Part shown: positions 8,561 to 16,993 of the stretch, piece by piece | Layout: every line of letters starts with the position of its first letter | Position numbering within the stretch: the first letter of the stretch is position 1 | DNA from: Acetobacteraceae bacterium | GTDB lineage: Bacteria > Pseudomonadota > Alphaproteobacteria > Acetobacterales > Acetobacteraceae | Assembly (NCBI GenBank): GCA_947474705.1 | Contig: CANJJS010000011.1 | Coordinates: 1-64,000 of the forward strand | DNA length: 64,000 bases | Direction of reading: 5' to 3' | Made by a program: the position numbers and the translations under genes | The notes under the pieces: generated by a model | The model's input: the letters and a program-made list of their open reading frames with translations, nothing else | Told to the model about the DNA's origin: nothing | Database searches by the model: none

Positions 8561-9814
8561 GTGACGCACCGGAACAGCCGCCCGTCGCTGCTCACCCCCT
8601 TCCAGGTCCGCGACTTCCGCTTTCAGTTCCCGGCGGACCTGCTGACCTCCTGGGGGATCGAGATGGAGATCCTGATTCTCGGCTGGTACATCCTGGCCGA
8701 GACCGGCTCCGTCTTGCTGCTGACCGTCTTCGGCTCGCTCCAATACACGGGCACACTGGTCGCGCCGCTGTTCGGGATGGCGGGCGACCGGTTCGGCCAC
8801 CGCTCCGTCCTCCGCGCCATGCGCGCCGCCTATGCCGTCATGGCGGTGCTGCTGATGGCACTGGCGTTCACCGGCACGCTGCACCCGCTTTACGTGCTGT
8901 GCATCGCCGCCGTGAACGGCATCGTCCGGCCCTCCGACCTCGCCATGCGCTCGTCCTTGGTCGCGGACATCATGCCGAACGACCAACTGATGGCGGCGAT
9001 GGGAGTCTCCCGCACCACCTCCGACTCCGCCCGCATCTTCGGCTCCCTCGCCGGCGCCTCGCTGCTGGCCTTTCTGGGGATCGGACCCGCCTATGTCGCC
9101 ATCGCCATTTGCTACGCGCTGGGGTTCTACCTCACCGGCCGGATCCACGGCCGCGCGCCCGGTGTTCCCTCGGCGGGCAAGGGCGGACTGACCTTCCTGC
9201 GCGAGGTCAAGGAAGGTCTTGCCTACTGCTGGAACACGCCCAACGTCCACGCCGCGATGTGGATCGCGTTCCTGGTCAATTTGCTGGCCTTTCCCATGAC
9301 CAGCGGCCTGATGCCCTACGTCGCCAAGGAGGTTTACCACACCGACCAGACCGGCCTTGGCACCCTGATCGCCAGCTTCGCCACGGGATCGCTGTTTGGC
9401 TCTTTGACCATCGGCCTGATCGGCCGGTCGCTCCAGCCCGCGCGAGCCATGCTGCTCGCCGCCATCGGCTGGTTCACGCTGGTCCTGATCTTCGTGCAAC
9501 TCACCCACCCCATCGGCGGCCGGGTCTCGCTGGTCCTGGCGGGGTTCCTGCAAAGCCTGTCCATGGTCCCGCTGGCCACCATGCTGCTGAAAACCGCGGG
9601 CGTCCGTTACCGAGGCCGGGTCATGGGCGTCCGCATGCTCGCGATTTACGGCCTGCCGATCGGGCTGATGGCGGCGGGCATCCTGATTCCGCGGATCGGT
9701 TTTCACGCCACCGCGACCGGGTACTGCGTTCTCGGCCTGGCGCTGTGCGTCGCGATCGGCCTGTGGTGGCGTAAGGCGATCTGGCCCGCCGACGCGATCG
9801 GCAACGCGCGATGA
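8561..9814 (+). CDS. MFS transporter
   Basis: A 417-residue major facilitator protein with about twelve hydrophobic helices and a central loop near residues 200-215. It starts with GTG at 8561, 19 bases after the preceding stop. The N-terminus (PFQVRDFRFQFPADLLTSWG) and the GDRFGHRSVLR motif in the loop after helix 2 resemble the MFS_3/EntS-like exporter group, a proton-driven family. The substrate is unknown. It ends 4 bases before an ABC ATPase gene and is probably co-transcribed with it. Confidence 0.85.
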   Translation: MTHRNSRPSLLTPFQVRDFRFQFPADLLTSWGIEMEILILGWYILAETGSVLLLTVFGSLQYTGTLVAPLFGMAGDRFGHRSVLRAMRAAYAVMAVLLMALAFTGTLHPLYVLCIAAVNGIVRPSDLAMRSSLVADIMPNDQLMAAMGVSRTTSDSARIFGSLAGASLLAFLGIGPAYVAIAICYALGFYLTGRIHGRAPGVPSAGKGGLTFLREVKEGLAYCWNTPNVHAAMWIAFLVNLLAFPMTSGLMPYVAKEVYHTDQTGLGTLIASFATGSLFGSLTIGLIGRSLQPARAMLLAAIGWFTLVLIFVQLTHPIGGRVSLVLAGFLQSLSMVPLATMLLKTAGVRYRGRVMGVRMLAIYGLPIGLMAAGILIPRIGFHATATGYCVLGLALCVAIGLWWRKAIWPADAIGNAR

Positions 9815-9818
9815 CGCC

Positions 9819-10562
9819 ATGCTGACCATTTCCGGCGTCGGCCGCCGCTTTCCCACCGGCACCGAGGCGCTTCGGGACGTGTCGTTACGCCTCCACGCCG
9901 GCGATTTCATGGCGCTGCTCGGGCCCTCCGGATGCGGCAAGTCGACGCTGCTGCGGCTGATCGCGGGCCTCGACCAGCCGGACAGCGGCACGCTGCGCTG
10001 GGATGCCGGCCATCCGCCCGGACCCGGCGACATCGGCTACGTCTTCCAGGACGCCACCCTCCTGCCCTGGGCCTCCACCGAGGAGAACGTCTGGCTGCCC
10101 CTCCGCCTGCGTGGCATCGCCCATGACGCCGCCCGCCCGGAGATCGCCGCCGCATTGGCCCGGGTCGGCCTGACCGGCTTCGAAACCGCGCGCCCCGCGC
10201 AACTCTCTGGCGGCATGCGCATGCGAGTCTCCATCGCCCGCGCGCTGGTCACCAGGCCGCGCCTGCTGCTGATGGACGAACCCTTCGCCGCCCTGGACGA
10301 GTTCACCCGGCACCGGCTTCAGGACGACCTGCTCGCCATGTCCCGCGATATCGGCTGCACCGTCGTGTTCGTGACGCATTCGATTTACGAGGCCGCGTTC
10401 CTCGCCCGCCGGATCGTTCTCATGACCCCGCGTCCCGGCCGCATCGGCTGGGAAATCGCGTCGAAACTGGACCGAAGCGCCGCGACACGCCTCGATCCCG
10501 CCTACGCCGCGCTGGTGGCGGACGTAACCCAGGCGATGGCGGCGGCGCTGAACGCGGCATGA
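9819..10562 (+). CDS. ABC transporter ATP-binding protein (NitT/TauT type)
   Basis: A 247-residue ATPase of the nitrate/sulfonate/taurine importer group. Walker A is GPSGCGKST (residues about 32-40), the Q-loop is VFQDATLLPW, the signature is LSGGM, Walker B is LLLMDEPFAALD, and the H-loop is VTHSI. The C-terminal MTPRPGRI is typical of SsuB/TauB. No permease or matching binding protein sits beside it; the permease of this type at 14.4 kb already has its own ATPase. It overlaps the next gene by four bases. Confidence 0.9.
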   Translation: MLTISGVGRRFPTGTEALRDVSLRLHAGDFMALLGPSGCGKSTLLRLIAGLDQPDSGTLRWDAGHPPGPGDIGYVFQDATLLPWASTEENVWLPLRLRGIAHDAARPEIAAALARVGLTGFETARPAQLSGGMRMRVSIARALVTRPRLLLMDEPFAALDEFTRHRLQDDLLAMSRDIGCTVVFVTHSIYEAAFLARRIVLMTPRPGRIGWEIASKLDRSAATRLDPAYAALVADVTQAMAAALNAA

Positions 10563-11134
10563 CATTGCGGGCGCGCCTGGAAAAAATCGTCCGCGCCGAT
10601 CCCGATCTGATGCGCCTGCTGGACTGCCTCCGGACTCTGGCCCTGCCGGAAGGATGGATCGTCTCCGGCTGCATCTACCAAACCGTGTGGAACACACTGA
10701 CCGGGCGCCCCCGTGGCACTGGTCTCCAGGACTACGACGTCATTTATTTCGACGCCGATGATCCCTCCTGGGAAGCCGAGGACGCCGTGATCCGCCGCGC
10801 CGCCGAAGCCGCCACGGGGTTTCCCGCTCCCATCCAGGTCCGCAACCAGGCCCGCGTCCACCTCTGGTACGAAGCCCGTTTCTGCGCCCCCTACCCTCCC
10901 CTGGGCTTCGCGGCCGACTCCCTGACCCGCTATCCCGCCACCGTCCAATCCGTCGCCGCCCGCCTGGACGGCGAGGCCCTGAACATCCTCGCGCCTTTCG
11001 GTCTCGACGACATTTTCGACATGGTCCTCCGGCCCAATCCGTTGGGCTTTGCCCGCGATGCCTTCGATGCCAAAGCGGCGCGGGCGCGCGCGGTCTGGCC
11101 GGAGGCGGTAGTCGCCCAGGAGAACGGGCGTTGA
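10559..11134 (+). CDS. Nucleotidyltransferase-like protein (DUF925 family)
   Basis: A 191-residue protein matching the NTP_transf_6/DUF925 family, which has a nucleotidyltransferase-like fold. Family segments are SGCIYQTVWNTLTG, then the putative metal-binding LQDYDVIYFD, RNQARVHLWYE, and a C-terminal FGLDDIFDMVLRPNP. The activity of the family has not been defined. It overlaps the ATPase stop by four bases, and the next gene begins on its last base. The product is probably cytoplasmic. Confidence 0.87.
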   Translation: MTLRARLEKIVRADPDLMRLLDCLRTLALPEGWIVSGCIYQTVWNTLTGRPRGTGLQDYDVIYFDADDPSWEAEDAVIRRAAEAATGFPAPIQVRNQARVHLWYEARFCAPYPPLGFAADSLTRYPATVQSVAARLDGEALNILAPFGLDDIFDMVLRPNPLGFARDAFDAKAARARAVWPEAVVAQENGR

Positions 11135-12045
11135 TGCGGCGGATTTTGGCGGCATGGCTGGTGGTGTTGGCGGGTCACGCCTCCGCCGCTTGCGTCGTTC
11201 AACCCTTGGCCGGTGTGCCCGTCGATCCCGTTGGCACGACGCTACTGGTCCCCGTCGTCGTCAACGGGATCGAAGGCAGCTTCATCCTCGACACCGGCGC
11301 GGGCCGCACTGTCGTGACGCCTGAGGCCGTCGCGCGCTTCGGCCTCGCGCTGGACGAATGGACATCGACCACCATGCGCGGTGTTGGCGGAGTCGAGCGC
11401 CGCCGGAACGCCAACCCTCGCTCCCTGACATTGGGCGGTATCGCATTGAAACGCCGCAGCCTGGCTGAGGATTCGACGCTACGGGTCGCCACCCTGCCGC
11501 GCGCCAGCGCCGGCGGGCGAACGATCGACGGACTCTTGGGCCGGGATTTCTTGTCCGTCTTCGACCTGATGCTGGATATCCGCCACCGCGTTTTGGCGCT
11601 GTACGACGTGCGCGACTGTTCCGGCCGCTTCCTGCCCTGGACTGGCGATTACGTCTCCGTCCCCGTGGAAAACCCCACCGAGAGCGCGCTGATCGTCCCG
11701 ATCGAACTGGACGGGGTGAAACTTCGCGCTTTGCTCGATTCCGGCGCCGGTTCGACCGTGGTCGCGGCGCCGGGCATGGCGAGGCTTGGCCTGACCGCCG
11801 AGGCTCTGGCTGGCGATCCCGTCCACACAATCACCGGTATGGGCCCGAACAGCGTCGCGATGCGGCGTCATCGCTTTGGACATTTGAAAATTGGCACCGA
11901 AACGTTTTCCGCGCCGGTGTTTTTGGTTGGTCCGATCCAACTGACGCCGGTCGCGGATTTGCTGCTTGGCGCGGACTGGCTGATGCCGCGCCGGGTTTGG
12001 ATTTCCTATGCGACGCGGCAGTTGTTCGTGGCACGGGACCGCTGA
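11134..12045 (+). CDS. Secreted double retropepsin-like aspartyl protease
   Basis: A 303-residue protein with an N-terminal signal peptide (MRRILAAWLVVLAGHASA, then Ala-Cys). Two aspartyl-protease half-domains are visible in one chain: catalytic Asp53 in ILDTGAG and Asp202 in LLDSGAG, each followed by the expected V/I-V strand and a later LG-x-D segment (LLGRDFL, LLGADWL). Retropepsin-like bacterial enzymes usually need two halves to form one active site, so this gene may encode a single-chain pseudo-dimer. A TTG at 11131 precedes the ATG, but the ATG overlaps the previous stop. Probable location is the periplasm. Confidence 0.85.
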   Translation: MRRILAAWLVVLAGHASAACVVQPLAGVPVDPVGTTLLVPVVVNGIEGSFILDTGAGRTVVTPEAVARFGLALDEWTSTTMRGVGGVERRRNANPRSLTLGGIALKRRSLAEDSTLRVATLPRASAGGRTIDGLLGRDFLSVFDLMLDIRHRVLALYDVRDCSGRFLPWTGDYVSVPVENPTESALIVPIELDGVKLRALLDSGAGSTVVAAPGMARLGLTAEALAGDPVHTITGMGPNSVAMRRHRFGHLKIGTETFSAPVFLVGPIQLTPVADLLLGADWLMPRRVWISYATRQLFVARDR

Positions 12046-12097
12046 CGCGCGCGGTCGCGACGAGAAGGCGCCCAGAGCCCGCCCGCCGCGCAAACCC

Positions 12098-14419
12098 TCA
12101 GCCCTGAGCTTTGGAAATCGCCTCCCACACCCGGCCCGGAGTCGCCGGCATGTCGAAATGACGGATGCCCAGAGGCGCCAGCGCGTCATTGATCGCGTTC
12201 ATCGCCGCGGCCATGGCGCCAACCGTGCCTGCCTCGCCCACACCCTTGGCGCCGATCGGATTGACCGCGGTCGGCACTTCCCGCGTGGCGAGCCGGAAGT
12301 CCGGCAGTTCGTCCGCGCGGGGCATTTGGTAATCCATGAACGACGCGGTCAGCATCTGCCCGGAGTCGGGGTCGAAGACGATCACCTCGCCCATGGCCTG
12401 GCCGATGCCCTGGACCACGCCGCCATGGATCTGGCCCGCGACGATCAGGGGGTTGAGGACTTTGCCCAGTTCCTCGACGGCGGAATAACGCACGATCTCC
12501 GTGACGCCGGTGTCGGGGTCGATTTCCACTTCGCAGATATGCGTGCCATTCGGGAAGGTCACGGCGGTCGCCTGGAATTCGCCGCTTTCCGTAAGTCCGC
12601 CTTCCTCGCCCGGCGGGACGAAATTCGGATCGAACGACGCGCGGCCGACCGCCGCGACATCGATCGAGCGATCCGTGCCCGCGATGTGGAATTTGCCCTC
12701 GCGGAGCTCGATGTCTGTGACCGCGGCTTCCAGCAACTCGGCGGCGAGTTTCTTGGCGCGTTCGATCACCTTGTCCGCCGCCAGCATGACCGCGCCACCG
12801 CCAATGCACAGCGCGCCGGAACCGCCGTTGCCTTTTCCGAACGGTAACTGATCGGTGTCGCCTTGTTCGTAAAGGATGTTTTCCAGCGGAATGCCGAAGC
12901 GCTGCGAGACAATCTGGCACATCGTCGTTTCCAGCCCCTGTCCGACCGACATGGACCCTGAGCGCAGGATCAGTTTCCCGTCCTCCGCGAAACGCAATGT
13001 GGAAAGATCCTTGGCCGGCCGCAGGAAGGGACCGCCCGCGACCTCGATGCAATTCGTAAGACCGATGCCGCGCAGTTTGCCGCGGGATTTCGCCTCGGCG
13101 CGGCGGGCCTCGAAAGTGGAAAACTCAGACAGTTCCGCTGCTTTCTCCATGTTGGCTTCGAATTCGCCGCAGTCGTACAGAAAAGTAAGCGCGGTTTTAT
13201 ACGGCATCGCCTCCGGCGGGATCAGGTTGATACGGCGGAGTTCGTAGGGGGAGATGCCGCGTTCGCGCGCCGCGACGTCGATGATGCGCTCGATGGCATA
13301 GGTCGCCTCGGGCCGTCCGGCGCCACGATAGGCGGCGGTGGGGACCGTGTGCGTCATGATGCCGCAGACCTCGGCCGAGATCGCTGGGATGATATAGGTG
13401 CCCGCGACGCCGCCGACATTGCCGACCGGCCAGCCGGACCGGCCCGTGGTGTAAGCGCCGAGATTGGCGTTCCAGCGCAATTTCAGCGCGGTGATCTTGT
13501 TGTTCGCGTCTAGCCCGAGTTCCGCGACGATCTGCATTTCCCGGGCTTGTTCGTCCGTAAGAAAACCCTCGGTCCGCTCGCTGATCCAGCGCACGGGCCG
13601 GTTCAGTTTTCGAGACGCCCATGCGACCAGCACGACTTCCAGATGCACACCGGATTTCATGCCGAAGGAGCCGCCGACATCGCCCGGCAGCACGCGTATC
13701 TCCGTGTTGGGAATGCCGAAATTCCCGGAGGCCATCCCGTTACGAAGATTGAACGGCGATTGGTTGGAGGCATGCACAACCATGCGCCCGTCCGGCCCGA
13801 TCTCCGACCATGCGCCGCGGGGTTCCATCGTGTTGGCGGTGACGCGAGACACGGAAAAGGTCAGTTTTGTCACGTGCGCCGAGGCTTTCAGATTCGCCTC
13901 GGTCAGATCGGCGTCGCCACGCTTCCACAAATAGCCGATATTGTCTGGGTATTCGTCCCAGACCGCCGGCGCGCCGGAGTCCATGGCCGCGACATGGTCG
14001 GTAACCAGGGACAATTCGCTGTAATCGACGACCACCGCCTCGGCCGCTTCCAGGCCGGCCGCGCGGGACTCCGAAATCACCAGAGCGACGGGTTCGCCGA
14101 CAAAGCGCACGCGGTCGCGCACCAGCAAGGGCCGGTCGGTCTGGGCTGACTTCCCGCCATCCGGACGGGGAAAGCCAATGCCCCCGGGGATTGGCTTCAC
14201 ATTGTCGAGGTCGTCGGCCGTGTAAACCGCTGTTATCCCCGGCATCGCGCGGGCCGCCGCGACGTCGATCCCGGAAATGTTCGCGTGCGCGTGCGGCGAC
14301 CGGACGAGGATCGCGTGCAGCATCCCGTCGCGTTTGGCGTCGGCGGCGTAGTTGCCGCCTCCCGTCAGCAGGCGGCGGTCCTCGCGGCGCGGTACCGAGC
14401 GTGATTCCAAGGTGCTCAT
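12098..14419 (-). CDS. Molybdenum hydroxylase large subunit (xanthine dehydrogenase family)
   Basis: A 773-residue molybdopterin-binding subunit of the xanthine dehydrogenase/CO dehydrogenase-like family, which hydroxylates N-heterocycles, aldehydes or similar substrates with water as oxygen donor. The N-terminal a/b hammerhead begins at RREDRRLLTG. GGSFGMKSG and AYRGAGRPE are pterin-contact motifs, and VGEAGT near the C-terminus carries the catalytic Glu. The CO-specific AYxCSFR loop is absent, so this is not a true CO dehydrogenase. GGGGAGA upstream supports the ATG at 14419. The FAD and 2Fe-2S subunits needed for electron transfer are not in the window. It sits 14 bases after an ABC permease gene. 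Confidence 0.92.
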   Translation of the reverse strand: MSTLESRSVPRREDRRLLTGGGNYAADAKRDGMLHAILVRSPHAHANISGIDVAAARAMPGITAVYTADDLDNVKPIPGGIGFPRPDGGKSAQTDRPLLVRDRVRFVGEPVALVISESRAAGLEAAEAVVVDYSELSLVTDHVAAMDSGAPAVWDEYPDNIGYLWKRGDADLTEANLKASAHVTKLTFSVSRVTANTMEPRGAWSEIGPDGRMVVHASNQSPFNLRNGMASGNFGIPNTEIRVLPGDVGGSFGMKSGVHLEVVLVAWASRKLNRPVRWISERTEGFLTDEQAREMQIVAELGLDANNKITALKLRWNANLGAYTTGRSGWPVGNVGGVAGTYIIPAISAEVCGIMTHTVPTAAYRGAGRPEATYAIERIIDVAARERGISPYELRRINLIPPEAMPYKTALTFLYDCGEFEANMEKAAELSEFSTFEARRAEAKSRGKLRGIGLTNCIEVAGGPFLRPAKDLSTLRFAEDGKLILRSGSMSVGQGLETTMCQIVSQRFGIPLENILYEQGDTDQLPFGKGNGGSGALCIGGGAVMLAADKVIERAKKLAAELLEAAVTDIELREGKFHIAGTDRSIDVAAVGRASFDPNFVPPGEEGGLTESGEFQATAVTFPNGTHICEVEIDPDTGVTEIVRYSAVEELGKVLNPLIVAGQIHGGVVQGIGQAMGEVIVFDPDSGQMLTASFMDYQMPRADELPDFRLATREVPTAVNPIGAKGVGEAGTVGAMAAAMNAINDALAPLGIRHFDMPATPGRVWEAISKAQG

Positions 14420-14433
14420 GCCATTTCTCCCCT

Positions 14434-15300
14434 TTACGTCTGCATGCCCCAACGGCGCACGGTGCGATTTTCGATTGTACGGAAGACCACGTTATCCACC
14501 AACAGGCCGATCATGATAATCGTGAGAAGTCCCGCGAAGACCTCGGGGATATCCAGTTGGTTCTTGGCCTCGAAGATATACCAGCCCAGACCGCCTTTGC
14601 CGGAGGACACGCCGAACACAAGCTCGGCGGCGATCAGGGTGCGCCAGGCGAAGGCCCAACCGATTTTGAGGCCGGAGAGGATGGACGGGAAGGCGGCGGG
14701 AATGAGGATTTTGAACACCAGCGACAGGCCCGACAGGCCGTAGTTGCGGCCCACCATCCGCAGCGTGTTGGACACCCCGCGAAACCCCGCATGGGTGTTC
14801 AGCGCGACGGCCCAAAGCACCGAGTGCACAAGCACAAACACCAGACTGCCCAACCCAAGCCCGAACCAGATCAACGCCAGCGGCAACAGCGCGATGGCCG
14901 GCAGAGGGTTCAGCATCGCCGTCATCAACTCGAGAAAATCGGTGCCGAGTTGCGTCGTGATCGCCAGCACCGTCAGGATGAAGGCCAGGGTAACGCCGGT
15001 GGAAAACCCGATCGCCAGCACCTGCAACGACGACCAGATGCGCGCGGGCATCACGCCGGCGGCCATCGCGTCCCACCATGCCTTCGACGTGTCGGACAAA
15101 GTCGGCACCAGCAGCGGATTGTCGAGATGCCGCGCATAGACCTCCCACAGGATCGACAGCAGGATCACCAGTCCGACTTTCCGGACCCAGCCCTGATTGT
15201 AGAGCCGCTCGAAGACCGTCAGCTCTTTTTCGATAATGCCAAAGTCTTCTTCGCCGCTGATTTCGCGGTGAATTTCGGGGCGGGCGGCCGCGTCAGACAT
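14434..15300 (-). CDS. ABC transporter permease (NitT/TauT/SsuC type)
   Basis: A 288-residue inner-membrane permease with about six helices. The EAA-type cytoplasmic loop is visible around GLSGLSLVFKILIPAAFPSILSG-type sequence (residues about 190-212), typical of SsuC/TauC importers for small organic anions. It overlaps the upstream ATPase gene by eight bases and is followed after 14 bases by the molybdenum hydroxylase gene. This suggests uptake and oxidation of one substrate. No substrate-binding protein of this type is adjacent. Confidence 0.92.
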   Translation of the reverse strand: MSDAAARPEIHREISGEEDFGIIEKELTVFERLYNQGWVRKVGLVILLSILWEVYARHLDNPLLVPTLSDTSKAWWDAMAAGVMPARIWSSLQVLAIGFSTGVTLAFILTVLAITTQLGTDFLELMTAMLNPLPAIALLPLALIWFGLGLGSLVFVLVHSVLWAVALNTHAGFRGVSNTLRMVGRNYGLSGLSLVFKILIPAAFPSILSGLKIGWAFAWRTLIAAELVFGVSSGKGGLGWYIFEAKNQLDIPEVFAGLLTIIMIGLLVDNVVFRTIENRTVRRWGMQT

Positions 15301-16081
15301 GGTCTTCTTCCTCTACCCGATCGGCGAACAGCATGTCGTGGATGCGCTGTTCCAACAGAGCGGCCTCGGCCGGGTGCGCCACGGGGTCGATGCTGTTGAG
15401 TTCGGCTTTGACCTGGCCGGGATGCGGGGTCATCAGCAAGATGCGGTTGCCGATGATGATGGCCTCGGGGATCGAGTGGGTGACGAACAGCACGGTAAAG
15501 CGCGTGTCCTCCCACAACCCCAGCAGTTCTTCCTGCATGCGGCGGCGGGTCAGAGCATCGAGCGCCGCGAAGGGTTCGTCCATGAGAAGGATATCGGGCT
15601 CCATCGCCATGCCGCGGGCGATGGCGACGCGCTGCTTCATACCGCCGGACAAAGTGTGGGGGTAGGCGTCGGCGAAGCGTGTCAGATGCACCTTCTCAAT
15701 GTATTGCATGGCCTTTTCGTCGGCGGCCTTGCCCTTCAGCTTGCCCGAGGTCTCCAGCGCGAAAACGACGTTCTGCCGCACGGTCTTCCACGGCAGCAAC
15801 TGGTCGAATTCCTGAAACACCATCATCCGGTCCGGGCCGGGCCGGACGATTTTCGTGCCCTTCAGGGAGATTTCGCCCTCGGTCGGCGCCATGTAGCCGC
15901 CCACGGCCTTCAGCAGCGTCGACTTTCCGCAGCCCGACGGGCCCAGCAGAATGAACCGGTCGGACTGGCGCACCGAGAAATCGACGCGGTAGGTCGCCGT
16001 GACCAGATGGTCCCGGGTTTTGTATTGCAGGGTGACACTGCGGACATCCAGCAGCGGCGTCGGGTCGGTCTTGTCAGGCAT
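15293..16081 (-). CDS. ABC transporter ATP-binding protein (NitT/TauT/SsuB type)
   Basis: A 262-residue ATPase energising the permease encoded downstream. Walker A is GPSGCGKSTLL, the Q-loop VFQEFDQLLPW, the signature LSGGMKQRVAIAR, Walker B ILLMDEPFAALD, and the switch His is in FVTHSIPEA. The ATG at 16081 is chosen because it gives the family-like leader before LLDVRSVTLQY. It is the first gene of a three-gene minus-strand unit (ATPase, permease, molybdenum hydroxylase) that diverges from an aldolase gene across 60 bases. Confidence 0.92.
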   Translation of the reverse strand: MPDKTDPTPLLDVRSVTLQYKTRDHLVTATYRVDFSVRQSDRFILLGPSGCGKSTLLKAVGGYMAPTEGEISLKGTKIVRPGPDRMMVFQEFDQLLPWKTVRQNVVFALETSGKLKGKAADEKAMQYIEKVHLTRFADAYPHTLSGGMKQRVAIARGMAMEPDILLMDEPFAALDALTRRRMQEELLGLWEDTRFTVLFVTHSIPEAIIIGNRILLMTPHPGQVKAELNSIDPVAHPAEAALLEQRIHDMLFADRVEEEDHV

Positions 16082-16141
16082 GGCTCCCCGCGCGTATGGC
16101 GGGGCTCTGATAACCCGAACGGGCTCAGGAGGGAAACGGCC

Positions 16142-16942
16142 ATGTCCGAACTGCGCGGCATTCTGCGGAACCACATGAAAGAGAAACTCGCGAAAGGCGA
16201 GGTCGTGGCATCGATGACCGTGCGTTTCGCGCGCACGATCGAAATCGCCCAGATCGCGAAAACGGCGGGTTTCGACACGCTGTACGTCGATATGGAGCAC
16301 AACACGCTGACGCTGGACGCGACCTGCCAGATTTGCATCGCGGCGCAGCAGATCGGCATCACGCCGCTGGTGCGGGTGCCCGCGAACACGCCGGATTATA
16401 TCTGCCGCGTTCTGGACGGCGGCGCGATGGGCGTTATCACTCCGCATGTCCGGTCCGCGGCCGAAGCGCGCGAGATCGTCGAAATGGTGAAGTTTCCGCC
16501 GATCGGGCAACGCTCCGCCGGCGGCGCTTTGTCGCAGTACCAGTATCGCGGCTTCCCGCTGGTCGAGACGCAGGACGCGATGAACGACGCGACGTCGCTG
16601 GTTCTGATGCTGGAAACCGCCGATGCGCTGGACAAGGTGGAAGAAATCGTCGCCGTCGAAGGCGTCGACATGATGATGATCGGCAGCAACGATCTCTGCG
16701 GCGAACTCGGCATTAAGGGTCAGTACGACCATCCGAAACTGGCCGCGGCCTTCGAACGCGCCATCGCGGCGGCGAACAAGGTGGGCAAATATATCGGCGT
16801 CGGCGGTCTGGCGTCGCGCGACGACCTGGTCGCGAAATTCGTGAAAATGGGCGCGCGCTACGTGTCCACGGGCACCGATATGTCGTTCCTGATGGCGGAA
16901 TGCGTCCGCAAGGCGAAGGCGGTCAAAGACATCGCGATCTGA
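16142..16942 (+). CDS. HpcH/HpaI family aldolase
   Basis: A 266-residue class II aldolase of the HpcH/HpaI (citrate lyase beta-like) family, which cleaves 2-keto-3-deoxy acids to pyruvate or related products and an aldehyde. Visible signatures are the metal-site segment TLYVDMEHNTL, the TPLVRVPAN strand, the GAMGVITPHV loop, and MIGSNDLCGELG near the C-terminus. A strong AGGAGGG lies about 8 bases before the ATG at 16142. It opens a plus-strand catabolic unit with a MmgE/PrpD gene 51 bases downstream, and diverges from the ABC/molybdenum hydroxylase unit. The substrate is not determinable here. Confidence 0.93.
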   Translation: MSELRGILRNHMKEKLAKGEVVASMTVRFARTIEIAQIAKTAGFDTLYVDMEHNTLTLDATCQICIAAQQIGITPLVRVPANTPDYICRVLDGGAMGVITPHVRSAAEAREIVEMVKFPPIGQRSAGGALSQYQYRGFPLVETQDAMNDATSLVLMLETADALDKVEEIVAVEGVDMMMIGSNDLCGELGIKGQYDHPKLAAAFERAIAAANKVGKYIGVGGLASRDDLVAKFVKMGARYVSTGTDMSFLMAECVRKAKAVKDIAI

Positions 16943-16993
16943 CCGCCGGATCGCGTCCGAACCGCCCGGCCGTACCAAACGGAGACCCGAACC

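Noticed and set aside
12098-14419. Aerobic CO dehydrogenase large subunit (coxL)
   Set aside because: The loop reads AYRGAGRPE instead of the AYxCSFR loop required for the Mo-Cu site.
16086-16104. Operator in the divergent region between the ABC and aldolase genes
   Set aside because: CCCCGC and GCGGGG lie six bases apart, but so short a GC inverted repeat is expected by chance here and no regulator gene is adjacent.
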